A stretch of DNA of 7,181 nt from Planctomycetota bacterium (GTDB lineage: Bacteria; Planctomycetota; Phycisphaerae; Sedimentisphaerales; Anaerohalosphaeraceae). Location: positions 1 to 7,181 of the forward strand of contig DAOVVQ010000201.1 in assembly GCA_030637065.1 (NCBI GenBank). Reading direction: 5' to 3'. Position numbers and translations under genes: made by a program. This document shows positions 5,613 to 7,181 of the stretch, in pieces. How positions within the stretch are numbered: position 1 is the first letter of the stretch; the number at the start of each line of letters is the position of its first letter. The notes beneath the pieces are model-generated. The model made no database searches. It was not told the origin of the DNA and was given only the letters and a program-made list of their open reading frames with translations.

Positions 5613-6998
5613 ATGGGCTGTGAAAAGATACATATTAAGAGCTTCGGCTGTCAGATGAACAAGCTTGATTCGTCGCTGGTTGCTAATGCGCTGGCTGAGG
5701 CCGGTTTTTCGCTGACCGGGGAGGTGGCCGATGCCGACGCCGTGTTGATCAACACCTGCTCTGTCCGCGAACATGCCGAGCAGCGGGTGTTTTCGCATCT
5801 GGGCCACCTAAAGCATATCAAGGAATCGCGGCCCGACCTCGTCGTCGGAGTGATCGGCTGTATGGCCCAGCGGCTTGGCGCAGAGTTGTTAGAGCACCCC
5901 GCCGTCGATATCGTAGCCGGGCCGGCGCGGATCCCGCAGATACCGCAACTGGTAACTGACGCCCTTGCAAAGCATAATAAATCATTGGCTGTGACCGAGC
6001 GGATCCGGGCGAAGCCCGACGAGGCCGAGATCGCGGCCCTTGACGATTTCGAGGCTGCTTACGATTCCGACGAGAATAACATCCCCAGCCAGGCACTCGT
6101 CCGTGTGATGCGGGGCTGTAATAATTTCTGCACCTATTGCGTCGTCCCGTATGTCCGCGGGCCGGAGGTCTCCCGCCCCCCTGCCGCCATCATCGAGCAG
6201 ATAAAAAAGCTCGCCTCTCGCGGCATAAAGCAGATCACCCTTCTCGGCCAGACGGTCAATTCGTACTCATGGACAGGCGGCGACCGAACGTACACCCTGG
6301 CGGACCTGCTCAAGATGGCAAGCGATATCAGCGGCATCGAGTGGATTCGCTTTATCACCAGCCACCCCGGGCGCTTCGACGAATCGATCCTCGACGCCAT
6401 GGCCGACCTGCCCAAGGTCTGTCCCTACCTGCACATCCCGGCGCAGAGCGGCTCTGACAGGACCCTCAAGGCGATGAACCGGAGATACACAGCCGGCGAA
6501 TATCTTGCGTTTCTGGACAGGGCCAGGACCATTGTCCCGGATATCGCGATCGCAGGCGATTTTATCGTAGGCTTCCCCGGCGAAACGGACGAGGATTTCG
6601 CAGCCACGGTGGACCTCGTCCGCAAAGCTCAGTACAAGAACATCTTCGTATTCAAATATTCGCCACGACCCGGAACCGGTGCCGAGGACAAACTCGCCGA
6701 CGATGTCCCGCTGGGGATAAAGAAGAAACGCAATATCGAGCTGTTAGAGGTGCAAAACGAGATTAGCGCGGCATACAATGAGCGATATCCGGGCCAAACG
6801 CTAAAGGTTCTCGTCGAAGGGACCAGCAAAAAGCCGCACTTAAACAGGGCTGAATTTGACGACCACCCCCAGCTCATCGGCAGGACCGCAACGGACTACA
6901 TCGTCGTCTTTAACGGCCCGGAAACATTAGCAGGCAGCTTCGCAAACGTAAAGCTCACAAAGGCCAGCCCGCTGACCCTGTTCGGCCAACTTGCATAA
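5613..6998 (+). CDS. miaB: tRNA-2-methylthio-N6-dimethylallyladenosine synthase (MiaB methylthiotransferase)
   Basis: This cytosolic radical-SAM enzyme adds a methylthio group at C2 of i6A37 in tRNAs reading UNN codons, after MiaA. At 461 residues it has normal family length. The N-terminal UPF0004 domain holds FGCQMN (C13), NTCSVRE (C49) and GCMAQ (C83), ligands of the auxiliary 4Fe-4S cluster. The radical-SAM motif CNNFCTYC at C169, C173 and C176 binds the second cluster, and VVPYVRGPEVSR follows. HIPAQSGSDRTLKAMNRRYT and FIVGFPGETDEDF are typical of the family. The C-terminal TRAM domain spans about 385-455. FGCQMN and SVREHAEQRVF favour MiaB over MtaB or RimO. ATG 5613 gives MGCEKIHIKSFGCQ, the usual distance to the first cysteine; TTG at 5601 would only add four residues. 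There is no strong Shine-Dalgarno. It lies 94 bases after the phosphatase on the same strand; miaA is not in the window. Confidence 0.95.
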   Translation: MGCEKIHIKSFGCQMNKLDSSLVANALAEAGFSLTGEVADADAVLINTCSVREHAEQRVFSHLGHLKHIKESRPDLVVGVIGCMAQRLGAELLEHPAVDIVAGPARIPQIPQLVTDALAKHNKSLAVTERIRAKPDEAEIAALDDFEAAYDSDENNIPSQALVRVMRGCNNFCTYCVVPYVRGPEVSRPPAAIIEQIKKLASRGIKQITLLGQTVNSYSWTGGDRTYTLADLLKMASDISGIEWIRFITSHPGRFDESILDAMADLPKVCPYLHIPAQSGSDRTLKAMNRRYTAGEYLAFLDRARTIVPDIAIAGDFIVGFPGETDEDFAATVDLVRKAQYKNIFVFKYSPRPGTGAEDKLADDVPLGIKKKRNIELLEVQNEISAAYNERYPGQTLKVLVEGTSKKPHLNRAEFDDHPQLIGRTATDYIVVFNGPETLAGSFANVKLTKASPLTLFGQLA

Positions 6999-7017
6999 CA
7001 GCCCTCACCATGCCCCC

Positions 7018-7181
7018 CTACCGGCTGACCTCCACAGCGCCACCTGCACCCTCTGCCAACAGCGCGATATTGCCCCCGCAATCCAGCCCGCCGCCGCTAT
7101 CATCGTCGAGATGCTTTCCATCGTGATACGCGATGCGAACCTTAAACCCCTCTGACATGCCCTCCGGCAGCGGCGTGGCAA
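7018..7181 (-). CDS. C-terminal part of an unrecognised protein, runs off the window
   Basis: A minus-strand frame is open from the right edge to TAG at 7020-7018, giving 53 residues and no start inside the window. The readable end includes GFKVRIAYHDGKHLDDDSGG and then LDCGGNIALLAEGAGG, closing with AVEVSR. It is acidic and glycine-rich, with an ordinary protein composition. The other minus-strand frames there are either interrupted or arginine- and tryptophan-rich, so this is the best coding frame. It converges on miaB with 19 bases between the stops and no room for a strong shared terminator. Function unknown. Confidence 0.5.
   Translation of the reverse strand, partial: ATPLPEGMSEGFKVRIAYHDGKHLDDDSGGGLDCGGNIALLAEGAGGAVEVSR

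Noticed and set aside
6999..7017. Bidirectional terminator between miaB and the convergent gene
   Set aside because: Only 19 bases separate the stops and no stem-loop with a T-run is present.
1..7181. CRISPR array, tRNA, rRNA, toxin-antitoxin pair or defence operon
   Set aside because: No regularly spaced repeats, no tRNA-like cloverleaf, no rRNA-like stretch and no paired small genes of a toxin-antitoxin kind were seen on either strand.

Overview
The window looks like chromosomal DNA from a Planctomycetota-type bacterium, possibly of the Phycisphaerae or Sedimentisphaerales kind. This is inferred from a Tat-exported sulfatase, a sensor/HAMP/PP2C phosphatase with a CDETGGDCYD active-site signature, moderate-to-high GC, and a dispersed GGTGCCTGTCCCCGG motif of the sort common in environmental genomes. 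No marker gene fixes the taxonomy.

Layout, left to right. (1) Positions 1-592 on the minus strand hold the N-terminal 197 codons of an IS110-family DEDD transposase, cut by the window edge. Upstream of it, about 605-745 is non-coding and holds a row of four small hairpins, where an IS110-group element would encode its bridge RNA. (2) Positions 777-1172 (minus) hold a 131-residue, single-helix membrane-anchored protein of unknown function in AT-richer DNA. (3) Positions 1173-1403 are non-coding, with two 21-bp-spaced direct repeats and one copy of a GGTGCCTGTCCCCGG-type motif. (4) Positions 1404-2954 (minus) encode a Tat-exported, Cys-type sulfatase. (5) Positions 2955-3214 are a divergent promoter region. 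(6) Positions 3215-5518 (plus) encode a two-helix membrane protein with an extracytoplasmic Cache-like sensor, HAMP domain and SpoIIE/RsbU-type PP2C phosphatase. (7) Positions 5613-6998 (plus) encode MiaB, the tRNA 2-methylthio-N6-isopentenyladenosine methylthiotransferase. (8) Positions 7018-7181 (minus) hold the C-terminal 53 codons of an unrecognised convergent gene.

The genes do not form one pathway. The sulfatase is a polysaccharide or sulfate-ester scavenging enzyme. The PP2C protein is a signalling phosphatase whose anti-sigma or antagonist partners are not in the window. MiaB is housekeeping tRNA modification, and the IS110 element is a passenger. The most interesting structure is the IS110 left-end leader, where a hairpin loop is exactly complementary to the transposase Shine-Dalgarno region. 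IS110 bridge RNAs are already described as a class, so a wholly new system is not demonstrated here.
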